A stretch of 9,874 bases of DNA from an uncultured Bacillus sp. (GCA_937894355.1 CALCRD010000011.1:1-9874); one strand, 5' to 3'; positions 1 to 5,620 are shown, numbered from the stretch's first letter. Notes: generated by a model from the sequence alone, not told the origin. Numbers and translations: made by a program.

Positions 1-9
1 AGTAATCCT

Positions 10-918
10 ATGAAAAACAGAGGACAATTTAACCAATTCACCCAAACTAAAATGTGTCAGAAAGTAAACTCACTGAAAAACAAAAGGTATTTTACTAGAG
101 TTAATTTGGATAAAAGTCGTACCAAAATAAATTCTATGAACAAATATTTGTATTTCAATCGATTTAGGCAGGAAAAAACTCGGCAATTAGTACATTCTAT
201 TAAATCAAATGCAAATCAAACCAAAAGTACTCAACATGGAAAGAAACAAAGCAAATATAAAATCATTTTCAGTAGATTAAAACAGAGAAAAATCCTTAAA
301 CAGATTGGTTTGGACGTAGGAACAGCGTTAATTCTGTTGAGTCTTTTGTTTATGGGATTGAAGGCATACGAAAAAATTAGTCATGATAATGCTCAACGTG
401 ATGCGTTGGATGTTGCCATGAAGGTGGTTGGGGGAGATAATTCAATAAATACGACTGATCCTATTATTTCCGCTAATGAAACTGAGCCTGACCAGACAAC
501 CCAAAAGGTTAAAAACGCATCAACTACAACGGTCATAGGTACACTATCAATTCCTAAGCTAAAAAGAACACTTCCAATTGTAGAGGGCACAAGTGAAAAG
601 GAACTGAGACTTGGTGTGGGTCATATGACTGAAACGGTGCTTCCAGGTAAGGGCGATCAAATCATCCTTTCTGGACATAACGATACCGTATTCCGTAACT
701 TTGATAAAATGAAGATTGGCGATCGTTTTATTGTTAATTTGTCAAATGGCAAGTACACCTATGAAATACGGAAAACAATTATTGTTGACAAAGATGATAC
801 TTCTGTCGTAAGAAAGATGGGCGAAGAAGTACTGGTGGTTACAACTTGTTACCCGTTTGTTGGTCCAAGCCCGGCACCGCAACGTTTTGTTGCCTATGCT
901 TACCCGGTGGCAAAATGA
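10..918 (+). CDS. Class D sortase with a long basic, repeat-bearing N-terminal tail (start uncertain)
   Basis: Sortases are membrane-anchored cysteine transpeptidases that cut a C-terminal sorting signal and attach the protein to the cell wall. From the ATG at 10 the protein is 302 residues. Residues 1-98 are strongly basic and contain degenerate 21-residue repeats. A single membrane segment lies at about 101-117 (LDVGTALILLSLLFMGL), giving a cytoplasmic N-terminus and an external catalytic domain. A Thr/Asn/Asp-rich linker (about 142-174) leads into the sortase domain (about 175-302). The catalytic set is visible: His223 in SGHNDT, Cys280 in TTCYPF and Arg292 in PQRFVAY. The domain likeness and the TTC motif fit class D (YhcS/SrtD-like) enzymes, which are usually near 200 residues, so about 100 extra residues are N-terminal. 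The frame is open to base 1 and no ribosome binding site is visible in the nine bases before the ATG, so the true start may lie outside the window. No sortase substrate is in view. Confidence 0.85.
   Translation: MKNRGQFNQFTQTKMCQKVNSLKNKRYFTRVNLDKSRTKINSMNKYLYFNRFRQEKTRQLVHSIKSNANQTKSTQHGKKQSKYKIIFSRLKQRKILKQIGLDVGTALILLSLLFMGLKAYEKISHDNAQRDALDVAMKVVGGDNSINTTDPIISANETEPDQTTQKVKNASTTTVIGTLSIPKLKRTLPIVEGTSEKELRLGVGHMTETVLPGKGDQIILSGHNDTVFRNFDKMKIGDRFIVNLSNGKYTYEIRKTIIVDKDDTSVVRKMGEEVLVVTTCYPFVGPSPAPQRFVAYAYPVAK
28..216 (+). repeat. Three tandem 21-codon (63-bp) degenerate protein repeats in the sortase tail
   Basis: Units begin at Phe7, Phe28 and Phe49 of the sortase and are exactly 21 residues apart. 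Shared columns are Phe at 1, Gln/Arg at 3, Lys at 8 (K14, K35, K56), Val/Ile at 13, Asn/His at 14, Ser at 15 (S21, S42, S63) and Leu/Met/Ile at 16. A partial fourth unit starts at Phe87 (FSRLKQRK, then Ile at column 13), directly before the membrane segment. DNA identity between units is low, so the similarity is kept at protein level rather than reflecting recent duplication. The function is unknown. Confidence 0.6.
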
Positions 919-967
919 ATATGGCTATTTTAGATATTCATATAGTAATATTTGGGAAGTTTCCCTA

Positions 968-1001
968 AGCCACTGCCTATTTTAGGTAAGTGGCTATATT
1001 T
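968..1001 (+). terminator. Probable intrinsic terminator after the sortase gene
   Basis: AGCCACT (968-974) pairs perfectly with AGTGGCT (989-995). An inner GCCTA/TAGGT stem with one wobble and one bulged base closes a three-base loop. A modest T-rich stretch (ATATTTG) follows. The position, 50 bases after the sortase stop and ahead of sigL, fits transcript termination. The weak T-tract keeps confidence moderate. Confidence 0.55.
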
Positions 1002-1124
1002 GTTAGCATGCCCCATCATACACCAGGAAAATCAGCTCTTTACCGTTCCCTAAAGCAAGAAAAACCTCGAAAAATGCCAAATACATTTCAGTGAACATCA
1101 TTCCTGTGTAGTGTAAAATAAGGT

Positions 1125-1134
1125 AAGGGGGGAG
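1125..1134 (+). promoter_or_regulatory. Ribosome binding site that selects the sigL start
   Basis: AAGGGGGGAG lies about 6-8 bases before the ATG at 1140. It overlaps or abuts the in-frame GTG at 1134, which would have almost no spacing. This favours the ATG, giving a protein that begins MELKAG. Confidence 0.6.
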
Positions 1135-1139
1135 TGGAG

Positions 1140-2462
1140 ATGGAATTAAAAGCAGGTTTATGGCAACAACAAACTTTAAAATTAACGATGACGCAAGAGC
1201 TCTCACAAGCCATAGCGTTATTGCAATATTCCGCAGTTGAGCTTGTATCTTTTCTGGAAAATAAAGCGCTGGAGAATCCATTACTACAAATTGACAATAT
1301 CAAGAATAATCCTACCTATCGCAACAGAAAAACGGGAATCGTTCAAAAAAGTCAAAATGATAAGTCTTGGATTGAACAAATTGGTGATCAAAGGTTTACA
1401 TTGACAGATTACATATATCCCCAGCTTCAAGATTTGAATTTGAATTCACACCAAAAGAAAGTAATTAAACATTTTATCGACTGTTTAGATGATAATGGTT
1501 ATTTCACAGGAGATTTAATCGAACTTGCTAAACATTTTCAGATTTCCCTAGAGGAAGCTGAGAAATGTCTAGCGATTTTGCAAAAGTTGGAACCAGCTGG
1601 TATTGGCGCCCGCAATTTACAAGAATGTTTGCTCTTACAGATACGAACTGACCCCAAAGGGAACGAGTTTGCCGAAAATCTGGTTTCAAACTATTTTACG
1701 ATGTTTGCCGAAAGAAAATGGAAAGCGCTTGCAAAAATCCTATCAACCGAAATAAATGAAATCCAAAAAGCATTTGATTATATAGCTAGCTTAAATCCAA
1801 AGCCAGGTTCAGCTTTTCAGTATGAACGAGCATCCTATGTTGTTCCGGATGTAATGATTGTCCAAGATGAGGGTCAATTTGTAGTCCGATTATTCGATAA
1901 TATTCTTCCTAAAGTTCAATTTAACAAGGACTATTTTAAAAATCTATCTTCTTATCACGACCGAAGTGTAAGTGATTTTTTGCATGATAAAAGACAGGAC
2001 TTTCACTGGATCATTCGCAGCCTCGAGCAAAGGCAAAGAACGATTGTAAATGTTACCGGGAAAATTCTTGAGAAGCAGCAGTTATACTTTGAAAAGGGTC
2101 CAGATTATTTAAAACCGATGACGATGAAAGAAATTTCTGATGAATTGGGAATCCATGAATCGACCGTTAGCCGGACTGTTCGGGAGAAGTATGTGCAAAC
2201 TCCTTTTGGGACAGTTGAACTAAAGTCATTTTTTACAAATGCAATTGAATCTTTATCAGATGAAGGACTTTCGTCGAGCAAGGTAAGAATGGCTATGGTA
2301 AAATTAATTGATGAGGAAAACAAGCTTAATCCATTGTCAGATTTAGATATGGTTAAGATGTTGAAGGAACAAGAAGGGATTGTTGTTTCCCGAAGAACGT
2401 TAGCAAAATATCGAGTACAATTAGGAATCCCGTCATCCTCCAAACGAAAAAGGTATCAGTAA
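1140..2462 (+). CDS. sigL: RNA polymerase sigma-54 factor (SigL/RpoN)
   Basis: This is the alternative sigma factor that directs RNA polymerase to -24/-12 promoters and needs an ATP-driven enhancer-binding activator to open them. In Bacillus it serves amino-acid, levan and acetoin catabolic genes. The protein has 440 residues, a normal length. Region I is the Gln/Leu-rich start (about 1-50, with TQELSQAIALLQY). A core-binding domain follows at about 75-250. A helix-turn-helix lies at about 327-350 (KEISDELGIHESTVSR). The RpoN box SRRTLAKYR, which contacts the -24 element, lies at 417-425, close to the basic C-terminus. The upstream GTG at 1134 would add only two residues. The next gene starts 14 bases after the stop, so the two are probably cotranscribed. 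No convincing promoter was found directly upstream. Confidence 0.97.
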   Translation: MELKAGLWQQQTLKLTMTQELSQAIALLQYSAVELVSFLENKALENPLLQIDNIKNNPTYRNRKTGIVQKSQNDKSWIEQIGDQRFTLTDYIYPQLQDLNLNSHQKKVIKHFIDCLDDNGYFTGDLIELAKHFQISLEEAEKCLAILQKLEPAGIGARNLQECLLLQIRTDPKGNEFAENLVSNYFTMFAERKWKALAKILSTEINEIQKAFDYIASLNPKPGSAFQYERASYVVPDVMIVQDEGQFVVRLFDNILPKVQFNKDYFKNLSSYHDRSVSDFLHDKRQDFHWIIRSLEQRQRTIVNVTGKILEKQQLYFEKGPDYLKPMTMKEISDELGIHESTVSRTVREKYVQTPFGTVELKSFFTNAIESLSDEGLSSSKVRMAMVKLIDEENKLNPLSDLDMVKMLKEQEGIVVSRRTLAKYRVQLGIPSSSKRKRYQ

Positions 2463-2476
2463 AAGGAGAATTTTAC

Positions 2477-2722
2477 GTGAACAAAGTTATAGTAAAGCTT
2501 TATACAAGAAAAAATTGCCCGTTATGTGTTAAGGGTAAAGCAGTATTAGTCAATCTCAAATCGGAATTTGATTTTGTTTTAGAGGAAGTTGATATTTACA
2601 ATGATGATCGTTTAACTGAGGAGTATGGTTTGATGATTCCAGTTGTAGAAATTGATGGGGAAGAGGTCCAATTTGGTCAGATTGATCGCCAAACCATCAG
2701 TCATTTTTTACAAAAAAGATAG
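2477..2722 (+). CDS. Small glutaredoxin-like thiol-disulfide protein
   Basis: This 81-residue protein spans a single thioredoxin fold. The beta-strand VIVKLYTR leads to the redox motif C14-P-L-C17. A cis-proline loop occurs at I54-P55-V-V, followed by EIDGEEV and a closing helix. This is the pattern of the short glutaredoxin-like family (Glutaredoxin 2/DUF836 type). Such proteins are thought to reduce or exchange disulfides in the cytoplasm; the substrate here is unknown. Both cysteines are present, so dithiol chemistry is possible. The start is a GTG with AAAGGAGA seven to eight bases upstream. It sits 14 bases after sigL and probably shares its transcript, and a similar small gene is found near cggR in related bacilli. 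A direct link to sigma-54 or glycolysis is not shown by the sequence. Confidence 0.85.
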   Translation: MNKVIVKLYTRKNCPLCVKGKAVLVNLKSEFDFVLEEVDIYNDDRLTEEYGLMIPVVEIDGEEVQFGQIDRQTISHFLQKR

Positions 2723-2774
2723 ACCTTTCTTAGAAATTGGTTGTGTTAATGATGAATGTTGATTTTGGAAACAT

Positions 2775-2906
2775 TGTTGATTGGAGTGGAAGGCACGAAG
2801 ACTCCTGCGGGAGCACGAGCTGAGTGAGACTCCGAAGGAAGGAACGACCGAAGGAGGCTCACGGGTGAGCCCGCGGAAAGCGAAGTGCCTGGAACGGAAA
2901 TCAACA
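2775..2906. repeat. 132-bp nested inverted-repeat element of Bacillaceae type
   Basis: This GC-rich block stands out from its AT-rich surroundings. It is bounded by a perfect 8-bp inverted repeat, TGTTGATT (2775-2782) and AATCAACA (2899-2906). Inside are further pairs in nested order: AGGCAC (2791-2796) with GTGCCT (2885-2890), CTGCGGG (2805-2811) with CCCGCGG (2870-2876, one mispair), and GTGAGACTCC (2824-2833) with GGAGGCTCAC (2853-2862, one mispair). Blocks such as GAAGACTCCTGCGGGAGC, CCCGCGGAAAGCGAAG and CTGGAACGGAAATCAACA are ones I recognise from many intergenic copies in Bacillaceae genomes. It encodes no protein with support on either strand. It may be a non-autonomous mobile repeat or give a structured RNA. 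Confidence 0.7.
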
Positions 2907-3010
2907 GTTAAGTTTAACATAGCCTAAAAATTAACTGAATGTGTGCATAAAATTATCGCCTGGTTAATAGAAATAGAAGTAAGCTTAGCTTGTCTGAAAA
3001 GATATTTTCA

Positions 3011-3025
3011 TTGTAATCGTTTTCT
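3011..3025 (+). promoter_or_regulatory. Possible catabolite-responsive element (cre, CcpA site) upstream of cggR
   Basis: TTGTAATCGTTTTCT fits the published cre consensus WTGNAANCGNWWNCA at every fixed position except the last (T for A). Its centre is about 67 bases before the possible cggR transcription start, a distance where CcpA sites act as activating sites in other Bacillus genes. A single match to a degenerate motif in AT-rich DNA can arise by chance. Confidence 0.35.
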
Positions 3026-3049
3026 CGGATAAATTACTGTTTTAGTTAG

Positions 3050-3078
3050 TTGTAATATAGTTTCACTCCTGTTAAGAT
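3050..3078 (+). promoter_or_regulatory. Possible SigA promoter of cggR-gapA
   Basis: TTGTAA (3050-3055), a 17-base spacer and TAAGAT (3073-3078) with an upstream TG extension (3070-3071) give a plausible promoter. The predicted start is near 3085, about 28 bases before the CggR operator. This matches the roadblock arrangement known for cggR in B. subtilis, where the operator lies downstream of the start. Both hexamers match only 4 of 6, so this is tentative. Confidence 0.4.
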
Positions 3079-3105
3079 TAAATTATAGCTCAGGAGTTTT
3101 TTTTT
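3065..3105 (+). terminator. Intrinsic terminator between the sigL unit and cggR
   Basis: ACTCCTG (3065-3071) pairs perfectly with CAGGAGT (3091-3097), followed by an unbroken run of nine T from 3097 to 3105. The loop is large (19 bases), which weakens it. It would stop transcripts coming from sigL and the glutaredoxin-like gene. The possible cggR promoter lies partly inside the loop, so cggR transcripts would lack the 5' arm and escape it. Confidence 0.6.
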
Positions 3106-3112
3106 ACCCGAG

Positions 3113-3148
3113 TGGGACATAATATGTCTAAGTGGGACTAATTATGTC
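3113..3148 (+). promoter_or_regulatory. CggR operator (two direct repeats)
   Basis: The sequence is TGGGAC-N6-TGTC-N4-TGGGAC-N6-TGTC. The two half-operators start 20 bases apart, two helical turns. This is the architecture established for the B. subtilis CggR operator (CGGGAC-N6-TGTC repeated with N4), with only the first base of each half changed. It ends 23 bases before the cggR ATG. Bound CggR acts as a transcription roadblock that fructose-1,6-bisphosphate relieves. Confidence 0.93.
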
Positions 3149-3171
3149 CAGAAAAAAAGGAGAACATTACC

Positions 3172-4191
3172 ATGTACTCGATAATTGATTTACAAAAAAG
3201 ATTATTACCTGATCTCCTACAGGTTATGCAAAAACGATATTCGATTCTTCAATACATTCGATTAATGCAGCCAGTTGGAAGAAGAAGTTTAGCAGGGAGC
3301 CTTAATTTAACCGAACGAATCCTGCGCAGTGAAGTGGAATTTCTAAAAGACCAAGAGTTGATAAATATTTCAAGCGCTGGAATGAGCTTAACTTCAGAAG
3401 GAATGAAGCTGTTAAATAGCCTGGAAAATGTGATGCGGGAAATTACCGGTATCACAGAAACAGAGGAAAAGTTAAAAAGTATGCTTAACATTAGCCGAGT
3501 TATTGTTGTCTCTGGTGATAGCGATGAATCGCCGTGGGTGAAGCATGACCTTGGTCGGGCAACGGCAAATTGCATGAATGAATTACTCCAAGGTGAGAAT
3601 ATAATTGCAGTAACTGGTGGGACAACAATTGCCTCAGTAGCTGAAATGCTTACTCCTAATATTCATAAAAACCTATTATTTGTACCCGCTCGTGGTGGCA
3701 TTGGTGAAGTCGTTAAAAACCAAGCAAATACCATATGTGCGAGGATGGCCGAAAAAGCTGGTGCCAAGCATCGAGTTTTTTATGTGCCTGATCAAGTCAG
3801 TCAGGAAACGTATGACTCTTTTAGTAAAGAACCAACGATTTCTGAGGTACTAGGTCTGATACACTCGGCGAGCATGGTTTTACATGGAATTGGAGACGCT
3901 ATAATAATGGCAGAACGCCGCAATACAGCCCAAAAGGACTTAGAAAAAATCATCAAAAACGAGGCTGTTGGAGAGGCGTTTGGATATTATTTTAATGAGG
4001 CTGGTGAGGTAGTCCATAAAGCGGTTACGATGGGCCTCCAGCTCGAAGATTTGAACAATATTGAAAATGTTTTAGCGGTAGCAGGTGGAGCTTCAAAAGC
4101 GAAAGCGATTCGCGCTTACATGAAGAGTGCGCCTACAACAACCATTTTAATAACCGATGAAGGAGCCGCAAAACAATTACTACAAGGATAA
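3172..4191 (+). CDS. cggR: Central glycolytic genes regulator CggR (SorC family)
   Basis: CggR represses the gapA operon when glycolytic flux is low; fructose-1,6-bisphosphate is its signal. The 339-residue protein matches the family length (340 in B. subtilis) and aligns throughout with that protein from memory, for example in the LLPDLLxVMQKR start and the end ILITDEGAAKQLL. The helix-turn-helix is at about 36-60 (GRRSLAGSLNLTERILRSEV), preceded by a basic N-terminal helix. The effector-binding domain begins near residue 105. It carries VTGGTT (147-152), PARGG (172-176) and NQANTICARMAEKAG, the sugar-phosphate pocket motifs of the SorC/DeoR-like fold. The start has AAAGGAGAA nine bases upstream. 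The gene is autoregulated through the operator just upstream and cotranscribed with gapA, which begins 173 bases after its stop. Confidence 0.97.
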   Translation: MYSIIDLQKRLLPDLLQVMQKRYSILQYIRLMQPVGRRSLAGSLNLTERILRSEVEFLKDQELINISSAGMSLTSEGMKLLNSLENVMREITGITETEEKLKSMLNISRVIVVSGDSDESPWVKHDLGRATANCMNELLQGENIIAVTGGTTIASVAEMLTPNIHKNLLFVPARGGIGEVVKNQANTICARMAEKAGAKHRVFYVPDQVSQETYDSFSKEPTISEVLGLIHSASMVLHGIGDAIIMAERRNTAQKDLEKIIKNEAVGEAFGYYFNEAGEVVHKAVTMGLQLEDLNNIENVLAVAGGASKAKAIRAYMKSAPTTTILITDEGAAKQLLQG

Positions 4192-4201
4192 CGAATGTTC
4201 T

Positions 4202-4227
4202 TAAAGCTTGATATTACCTAAGCTTTA
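4202..4227 (+). other. Hairpin in the cggR-gapA spacer, possible mRNA processing or stability element
   Basis: TAAAGCTT (4202-4209) and AAGCTTTA (4220-4227) form a perfect 8-bp stem with a 10-base loop. No T-tract follows, so it is not a standard terminator. In B. subtilis the cggR-gapA mRNA is cut near the end of cggR (RNase Y), giving a stable gapA message; this hairpin, 11 bases after the cggR stop, sits where such a cut would fall. The role is inferred. Confidence 0.4.
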
Positions 4228-4364
4228 TTAGTCAAAAAGTTCTATTTTCAAAAATACATTAAATAATTTGTTACAGGGATAACCCCTTTTCAATATTAAT
4301 AAGAGTCACTGGAATTATTTCTCTAAAAAACTATATGGTTGAAGCATAAAAGGAGGAAATAAAA

Positions 4365-5375
4365 ATGACAGTAAAAATGGGTATTAATGGATTTGGACGG
4401 ATTGGGCGGAATGTATTTCGGGCAGCATTAAATAATCCTAATGTGGAGATTGTAGCGGTAAATGATTTAACAGATGCAAAGATGCTAGCACATCTTTTAC
4501 AATATGATACAGTTCATGGCAAATTATCAGAAACAGTAACTGTTGACGGCGAGTATTTAGTGGTCGGCAGTCACAAAGTTAAGGTTATCGCTGAACGTGA
4601 TCCTGCTCAACTTGGCTGGGGCGAACTTGGTGTTGAAGTAGTTGTCGAATCAACAGGAAGATTTACTGATCGTAATAACGCAGCAAAACATCTTGAAGCA
4701 GGTGCTAAAAAGGTTATTATTTCAGCACCGGGTAAAGACGAAGATATCACTATCGTTATGGGAGTTAATGAAGAAAAATATGATGCAGCCAAGCACCATA
4801 TCGTTTCAAATGCATCATGTACAACTAACTGCTTAGCCCCGTTTGCAAAAGTATTAAATGAAAACTTTGGGATTAAGCGTGGAATGATGACCACGGTTCA
4901 CTCTTATACAAATGATCAACAAATTTTAGACTTGCCACATAAAGATTATCGTCGGGCTCGTGCTGCTGCCGAAAGCATTATCCCAACATCAACAGGTGCT
5001 GCAAAAGCGGTTGCGTTAGTTTTACCTGAGTTAAAAGGGAAATTAAATGGTATGGCTATGCGTGTACCAACTCCAAACGTTTCTGTAGTAGATTTAGTTG
5101 TTGAGCTAGAAAAACAAGTAACCGTTGAAGAGGTAAATGGTGCGTTAAAAGCTGCGGCTGAAGGTGAATTAAAGGGAATTCTTGAGTACGTTGAACTTCC
5201 ACTCGTATCAGTTGATTATAATGGTAACCCTGCTTCATCCTCTATTGATGCTCTTTCGACAATGGTAATGGAAGGCAATCTTGTAAAAGTTCTATCTTGG
5301 TATGATAACGAAACTGGTTATTCACACCGCGTAGTTGATCTTGCAGAATTCATGGGTAATAAAGGTCTGCAATAA
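4365..5375 (+). CDS. gapA: NAD-dependent glyceraldehyde-3-phosphate dehydrogenase GapA
   Basis: GapA oxidises and phosphorylates glyceraldehyde-3-phosphate to 1,3-bisphosphoglycerate with NAD+, the first energy-yielding step of glycolysis. The protein has 336 residues, a normal tetramer-forming type I length. The Rossmann motif NGFGRIGR (8-15) is followed by VAVNDL with Asp34. The catalytic cysteine is Cys152 in SNASCTTNC, and its partner is His179 in TVHSYTNDQ. The Leu-Pro in DLPHKDYRRARAA, together with Asp34, is typical of glycolytic NAD enzymes rather than the NADP-preferring GapB. Placement directly behind cggR supports this. A strong AAAAGGAGG lies seven to eight bases before the ATG. 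Transcription is expected from the cggR promoter, with the strong terminator at 5576 as a likely end point. Confidence 0.98.
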   Translation: MTVKMGINGFGRIGRNVFRAALNNPNVEIVAVNDLTDAKMLAHLLQYDTVHGKLSETVTVDGEYLVVGSHKVKVIAERDPAQLGWGELGVEVVVESTGRFTDRNNAAKHLEAGAKKVIISAPGKDEDITIVMGVNEEKYDAAKHHIVSNASCTTNCLAPFAKVLNENFGIKRGMMTTVHSYTNDQQILDLPHKDYRRARAAAESIIPTSTGAAKAVALVLPELKGKLNGMAMRVPTPNVSVVDLVVELEKQVTVEEVNGALKAAAEGELKGILEYVELPLVSVDYNGNPASSSIDALSTMVMEGNLVKVLSWYDNETGYSHRVVDLAEFMGNKGLQ

Positions 5376-5380
5376 ATGTT

Positions 5381-5426
5381 GGAAAACTAACTTATTTGTA
5401 GGAAAAATAATTAATTTGTAGGAAAA
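5381..5426. repeat. Short direct repeats with a 20-bp period after gapA
   Basis: GGAAAA occurs at 5381, 5401 and 5421. The first two full units share GGAAAA-N-TAA-N-T-N-ATTTGTA, so ATTTGTAGGAAAA appears twice in full. The block starts six bases after the gapA stop and ends 17 bases before the -35 of the pgk promoter. It may be a binding array or plain slippage; no regulator is recognised. Confidence 0.5.
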
Positions 5427-5442
5427 TTTATATATTAAAATA

Positions 5443-5471
5443 TTGGCTAACAGTTCTACAAGGTCTATAAT
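5443..5471 (+). promoter_or_regulatory. SigA-type promoter ahead of pgk
   Basis: TTGGCT (5443-5448), a 17-base spacer and a perfect TATAAT (5466-5471) make this the best SigA promoter match in the window. The predicted start is near 5478. In B. subtilis a weak additional promoter is also reported upstream of pgk, which fits. Transcripts from here must first pass the terminator at 5576-5620. Confidence 0.7.
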
Positions 5472-5477
5472 GGTAAA

Positions 5478-5615
5478 GGATGTGTCGGATATATGTCCGA
5501 TACCCTATTTTCCAATTAGATGGTATTTAATCCCCTCTTTGGTTGTCGGTGTAACCCCGCCATCATACGGGATTCAGGGGAGCGGGGATGATTCCCCGCT
5601 CCCCTTTCTTTATTT
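5478..5615 (+). ncRNA. Candidate structured leader or small RNA between gapA and pgk
   Basis: The stretch between the predicted start and the terminator is GC-richer than its surroundings and can fold into several elements. P1 is GTGTCGGA (5482-5489) with TCCGATAC (5496-5503). P2 is AATCCC (5529-5534) with GGGATT (5569-5574). Inside P2, P3 is GGTTG (5541-5545) with TAACC (5552-5556). The last element is the terminator from 5576. Alternative pairings could occupy the terminator's 5' arm: TCCCCT (5531-5536) with AGGGGA (5576-5581), or CCCCGC (5555-5560) with GCGGGG (5582-5587). This resembles an attenuator or riboswitch layout. I do not recognise a known family, and a free small RNA is equally possible. 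No convincing protein lies here. Confidence 0.4.
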
Positions 5616-5620
5616 TGTTT
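5576..5620 (+). terminator. Strong intrinsic terminator between gapA and pgk
   Basis: AGGGGAGCGGGGA (5576-5588) pairs without a mismatch with TCCCCGCTCCCCT (5593-5605) across a four-base loop. A T-rich tract (TTCTTTATTTTGTTTT) follows directly. It should be very efficient and + strand only, since the opposite side lacks a T-tract. It can end gapA transcripts 200 bases after the stop and also cut short transcripts from the promoter at 5443. Confidence 0.93.

Noticed and set aside
1092..1119. TGAACA-N16-TAAAAT as a sigL promoter
   Set aside because: The start would fall inside the ribosome binding site, leaving no usable leader.
1003..1303. Overlapping minus-strand frames over the sigL start
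   Set aside because: They are antisense to a well-supported sigL gene and its leader and lack ribosome binding sites or recognisable motifs.
2708..2920. 70-codon minus-strand open frame across the GC-rich repeat element
   Set aside because: It arises from the palindromic repeat, has no ribosome binding site and resembles no known protein.
2990..3017. TTGTCT-N16-TGTAAT as the cggR promoter
   Set aside because: It overlaps the possible cre site, and its transcript would have to pass the hairpin with nine T at 3065-3105. The later TG-extended candidate fits the operator position better.
4268..4299. Possible gapA-proximal promoter (TTGTTA with TATTAA)
   Set aside because: The spacer would be 20 bases and the -10 match is poor. 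gapA is expected to be transcribed from the cggR promoter.
5493..5519. Eight-residue possible leader peptide (MSDTLFSN) in the pgk leader
   Set aside because: AAAGGA is about 12 bases away, too far for a good start. The ATG lies in the P1 loop and stem, and the peptide has no run of one amino acid that would suggest attenuation by translation.
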